A stretch of 64,000 bases of DNA from the NCBI GenBank assembly GCA_913061235.1, contig CAJXTB010000003.1, positions 1-64,000 of the forward strand, given 5' to 3'. The DNA comes from an uncultured Pseudomonadota bacterium. Its GTDB lineage: Bacteria; Myxococcota_A; UBA796; GCA-2862545. The notes beneath the pieces were generated by a model that was not told the DNA's origin, did no database searches, and was given only the letters and a program-made list of their open reading frames with translations. A program made the position numbers and the translations under genes. This document shows, piece after piece, positions 61,408 to 64,000 of this stretch; the stretch's first letter is position 1, and each line of letters starts with the position of its first letter.

Positions 61408-61905
61408 CTAATCGGCCACGCGGACCGGGACGAGCGCAGTCAGCTGTGTGGTCGTAGGCGGAAAGCACAATCCGGGCCGACACCCTTGGTGGCGCACCTC
61501 CAACACGACCTCCTGAAGGCCAGCAATGGCCGAGGAAGGAGCCGTCAGAGGCACCGCAATAAATACATCGGCACCGTACTGTTCACGGTCGGGCAGGTCC
61601 CCGGCGACGTCCGGCTGCACCACACCCACAGGCAACTCGACGGTACCGGCGGAGAGCTGTCCCCCAGAGACCAGTGTGATCGACACACTGTCCTTGTAGA
61701 CAAAGTGCGTGGGTGGCACGACGAGACGTAAGGTGACCCTACCGTCTCCCCCCGCGACGACGGGCTCACCTGTCGCGTCCCAGGCGAACGGGTCGACTTC
61801 AATCGCCGGCGCTGAGTCCAGTCCAAACGGGGAACTCCCGCCGGCCAAGCTGGGGGGTGGCGGTGTAGCGAAGGCGCAGCCAAGGGCAAAGATCAAAGTC
61901 AGCAA
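61408..61905 (-). CDS. Stand-alone DsbD N-terminal (alpha) domain-like secreted protein, TTG start
   Basis: A 165-residue protein. TTG 61905 has GGAG 7 bases upstream and gives a signal peptide (MLTLIFALGCAFA). The domain matches DsbD-alpha: PTHFVYKDSVSITLVSG, VELPVGVVQPDV, YGADVFIAVPL, VVLEVRHQGCRPGLCFPP, where CRPGLC is the alpha-domain Cys pair (Cys-x4-Cys). DsbD-beta (membrane) and -gamma (thioredoxin) domains are absent, and no CcdA gene is adjacent. It would transfer reducing power to DsbC/G-like partners, but needs a donor encoded elsewhere. Lies 21 bp upstream of hslO on the same strand. Confidence 0.82.
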   Translation of the reverse strand: MLTLIFALGCAFATPPPPSLAGGSSPFGLDSAPAIEVDPFAWDATGEPVVAGGDGRVTLRLVVPPTHFVYKDSVSITLVSGGQLSAGTVELPVGVVQPDVAGDLPDREQYGADVFIAVPLTAPSSAIAGLQEVVLEVRHQGCRPGLCFPPTTTQLTALVPVRVAD

Positions 61906-61995
61906 ACCGGTGTCTCCGTGACAGTTCGGACACACCGAACCCGCGGGAGGGTAACCGGCGTCCCGCACATCGGATACCGAACCAACGGAGGCTCC

Positions 61996-62673
61996 GTGCC
62001 GCGCATTGCCGTTGTCATTCCCGCACTCAACGAAGCGGGCAACATCGCTCATGTACTGGGCGATATTCCAGCTGGTGTGACCATGATTGTGGTGGACAAT
62101 GGCTCTACGGACGACACCGCCAAGGTCGCTGCCGATTGCGGAGCCGTGGTTCTTCATGAATCGCAGAAGGGCTACGGCAGCGCAGTGCAGGCAGGGTTCC
62201 GCTACCTCGAACGGTATCCACACGACATTGTGGTCATCCTAGACGCCGACCATGCTGACGACCCCTCGCTAATGCAGCGATTGACCGACCCCATCGCCAA
62301 TGACGAAGCGGACTTTGTCCTGGCCAACCGCACACTCACGGCAGACTCCGGCGCACTCGAACCCGCACAACGGGCCGGAAACTGGCTTGCGACGCGGCTG
62401 ATGAAGCTAGCCACAGGCTTCCGCTACCAGGACATGGGCCCTTTCCGGGCCATGCGCTGGAGCAGTATGCAAGCGCTGCAGATGGAAGACCCGACATGGG
62501 GCTGGAACGTTGAGATGCAGATGAAGGCCGTGCATCATGGCCTACGCATTCGCGAGGTTTCACTCCCCTATCGAAAGCGACGCAGTGGGCGCAGCAAGAT
62601 CAGCGGCTCGGTCCGAGGCACAGTCAAAGCAGGCACGCGCATCCTCTGGGCGGTGCATCGCTATCGCCGCTGA
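61996..62673 (+). CDS. Family 2 glycosyltransferase
   Basis: A 225-residue GT-A enzyme. GTG 61996 has ACGGAGG upstream and starts MPRIAVVIPALNEAGNI. The nucleotide-sugar motifs are VDNGSTDDTA, ILDADHADDP (DxD) and QDMGPFRAMRW with WNVEMQMKAVHHG (the acceptor-side ED-like loop). It resembles DPM1/GtrB-like polyprenyl-phosphate sugar synthases but ends without the C-terminal transmembrane pair. The donor is unknown. Confidence 0.88.
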   Translation: MPRIAVVIPALNEAGNIAHVLGDIPAGVTMIVVDNGSTDDTAKVAADCGAVVLHESQKGYGSAVQAGFRYLERYPHDIVVILDADHADDPSLMQRLTDPIANDEADFVLANRTLTADSGALEPAQRAGNWLATRLMKLATGFRYQDMGPFRAMRWSSMQALQMEDPTWGWNVEMQMKAVHHGLRIREVSLPYRKRRSGRSKISGSVRGTVKAGTRILWAVHRYRR

Positions 62674-62722
62674 GGTGTGATAGGTGGGCCTCCCCGCTGC
62701 CCTCCCTCCCCAGGTCCCGCTG

Positions 62723-64000
62723 ATGCCCCTCGTCTCCGAGTTTCCCGAGAATGCCAAGACCATCCATCTGATGGGCGTCGCTGGTACCGCCATGGGTGCC
62801 CTCGCCGGTCTGCTGTCGGACGCGGGCTACATCGTCACAGGCTCTGACAAAGCGGTCTACCCGCCCATGTCCACGTACCTAGAGAAGCTGGGCATCACGG
62901 TCATGGAAGGGTTCGTTGCCGAGAACCTGAACCACAAACCCGACCTGGTCATCGTCGGCAACGTCATGCGCGCCTCATACGAGGAGTCCGTAGCGCTGTT
63001 GGCGTCGGATCTGCCGTACATGAGCTTCCCTAGCTTGCTCGGCTCACGGTTCATCAATGACGCACACAGCATTGTTGTAGCGGGTACCCACGGCAAGACC
63101 ACCACCACGGCCGTGACCGCGTGGTTGTTGAGCTCGGCCGGCCTGAACCCTGGGTGCTTGGTCGGTGGCATTGCGAAGAACTTCGACCGCACAGCCTTTG
63201 CTGGGGCTGGAACCCACTTTGTGGTCGAGGGAGACGAGTACGACACCGCCTTCTTCGACAAAGGCCCAAAGTTCCTTCACTACCGGCCGAACACGGCCAT
63301 CCTGACGTCTATTGAGTTCGACCACGCGGACATCTACCGAGACTTGGCGCATGTCCGTGAGAGCTTCGACAAGCTCGTCAGCATTCTCCCCGAAGACGGC
63401 CTGCTCGTGGCACGCACCGACCATTCCGTGGTGCGCGAGACCGCCGCTGCTGCACCCTGTGAAGTGTGGGGGTACGGCGAAGACCAACTGTGGGACGGCC
63501 GCATGGAAGACGTAGACACCACGCGTGGTGTGATGCGCTTTGCAGTGCTGCGGGACGGGAAGTCCCTCGGCTCCTTTGAGAGCAGCTTGGTCGGCGAACA
63601 CAACCTGTACAACCAGGTCGCTGCCGCTGCTGCCGCAACACGGGCGGGCCTAAAGCCCGAGCAGCTGGCCCAGGGTTTTGCCACTTTCCAAGGCATCAAG
63701 CGGCGGCAAGAAGTCATTGGAGAACCGGGTGGTGTCACCGTCGTCGACGACTTTGCCCACCACCCCACCGCCGTCAGCCTGACCCTACAAGCCCTGCGCA
63801 AGCGCTTCGGTCAACGCCGCTTGTGGGCCGTGTGGGAGCCGAGGTCCGCCACGAGTCGCCGCAACACCTTCCAGACCGAGTACGCCCGGTCCTTCGGTGA
63901 CGCCGACCGAGTCGTCATTGCTCGGCCCTACGACCAATCGAGCATTCCCGAAGACGAACGCTTCAGCAGCGACCAGCTCGTGCGAGACCTTGCCGACAGA
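62723..64000 (+). CDS. mpl: UDP-N-acetylmuramate:tripeptide ligase Mpl (3' end beyond window)
   Basis: 426 codons are present, open at the right edge. Mpl joins recycled L-Ala-gamma-D-Glu-DAP tripeptide to UDP-MurNAc. N-terminal MGVAGTAMGALAGLL resembles the Mpl GxxGTxMG rather than the MurC GIGGIGM; Walker A VAGTHGKTTTT; VEGDEYDTAFFDKGPKFLHYRPNTAIL matches Mpl closely. The active-site HHPTAV lies in FAHHPTAV. Murein recycling fits a Gram-negative cell. The start is ATG 62723, 49 bp after the glycosyltransferase; a ribosome site is weak. Confidence 0.93.
   Translation, partial: MPLVSEFPENAKTIHLMGVAGTAMGALAGLLSDAGYIVTGSDKAVYPPMSTYLEKLGITVMEGFVAENLNHKPDLVIVGNVMRASYEESVALLASDLPYMSFPSLLGSRFINDAHSIVVAGTHGKTTTTAVTAWLLSSAGLNPGCLVGGIAKNFDRTAFAGAGTHFVVEGDEYDTAFFDKGPKFLHYRPNTAILTSIEFDHADIYRDLAHVRESFDKLVSILPEDGLLVARTDHSVVRETAAAAPCEVWGYGEDQLWDGRMEDVDTTRGVMRFAVLRDGKSLGSFESSLVGEHNLYNQVAAAAAATRAGLKPEQLAQGFATFQGIKRRQEVIGEPGGVTVVDDFAHHPTAVSLTLQALRKRFGQRRLWAVWEPRSATSRRNTFQTEYARSFGDADRVVIARPYDQSSIPEDERFSSDQLVRDLADR

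Overview
The window reads as chromosomal DNA of a GC-rich Gram-negative bacterium. It carries many Sec/lipobox lipoproteins, MopE-like Cys/Asp repeat proteins, a PfaD-type enoyl reductase, an eukaryotic-type (pseudo)kinase, a sigma-54 activator and the murein-recycling ligase Mpl. Together these point to Myxococcota or a related deltaproteobacterial lineage; that placement is an inference from gene content, not from a marker gene. Coding density is very high, about 57 genes in 64 kb, with many ATGA/GTGA/TAATG/TGATG overlaps. I found no rRNA, tRNA, CRISPR array, phage or transposase gene.

Layout. 1-7.0 kb: a pseudokinase with a hexapeptide-repeat tail (cut by the window edge), a methyltransferase, a TPR-cyclophilin lipoprotein, GlnRS with a YqeY-like tail, and a five-repeat Cys/Asp lipoprotein. 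7.1-11.9 kb: a plus-strand run of membrane protein, orphan histidine kinase, asparaginase, PRPP synthetase-like protein and methyltransferase. 11.9-15.9 kb: minus-strand lipoproteins, one of them possibly related to copper type II monooxygenases. 16-25.5 kb: a fused dual-ATPase oligopeptide ABC protein, a serine hydrolase that appears to use an ATT start, an EEP nuclease/sphingomyelinase-like lipoprotein, an outer-membrane protein, an SGNH-like protein with an altered Ser block, and a large beta-helix lipoprotein. 25.5-31.5 kb: a lipin/LNS2-domain lipoprotein, GluRS coupled to a PPC-like secreted protein, pyrophosphatase, and a dicarboxylate/amino-acid symporter followed by an imperfect inverted-repeat element. 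31.7-41.3 kb: epimerase, DEAD-box helicase plus DHH phosphoesterase, LOG-family protein, acetyltransferases, Xaa-Pro aminopeptidase, and a YceI-gph-TMEM220 operon. 41.3-46.0 kb: a tight operon asd - lipoprotein - lipoprotein - pfaD. 46-57.5 kb: a lipoprotein with a ferritin-like domain, both subunits of a type IIA topoisomerase, and a 1412-residue protein joining four duplicated TPR modules to a ClpA-like double AAA+ unfoldase. 57.5-64 kb: a receiver and a sigma-54 activator whose own receiver is degenerate, a histidine phosphatase, Hsp33 next to a stand-alone DsbD-alpha-like domain, a glycosyltransferase, and mpl (cut by the window edge).

The most novel-looking item is the TPR-ClpA fusion (52617-56855). 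It has both ATPase modules, substrate pore tyrosines and a ClpP-loop-like MGF, and its Clp N-domain is replaced by about 800 residues of TPRs. Next in interest are the pseudokinase at the left edge, the REC/pseudo-REC sigma-54 pair, the ATT-start lipoprotein, and the inverted-repeat element after the symporter.
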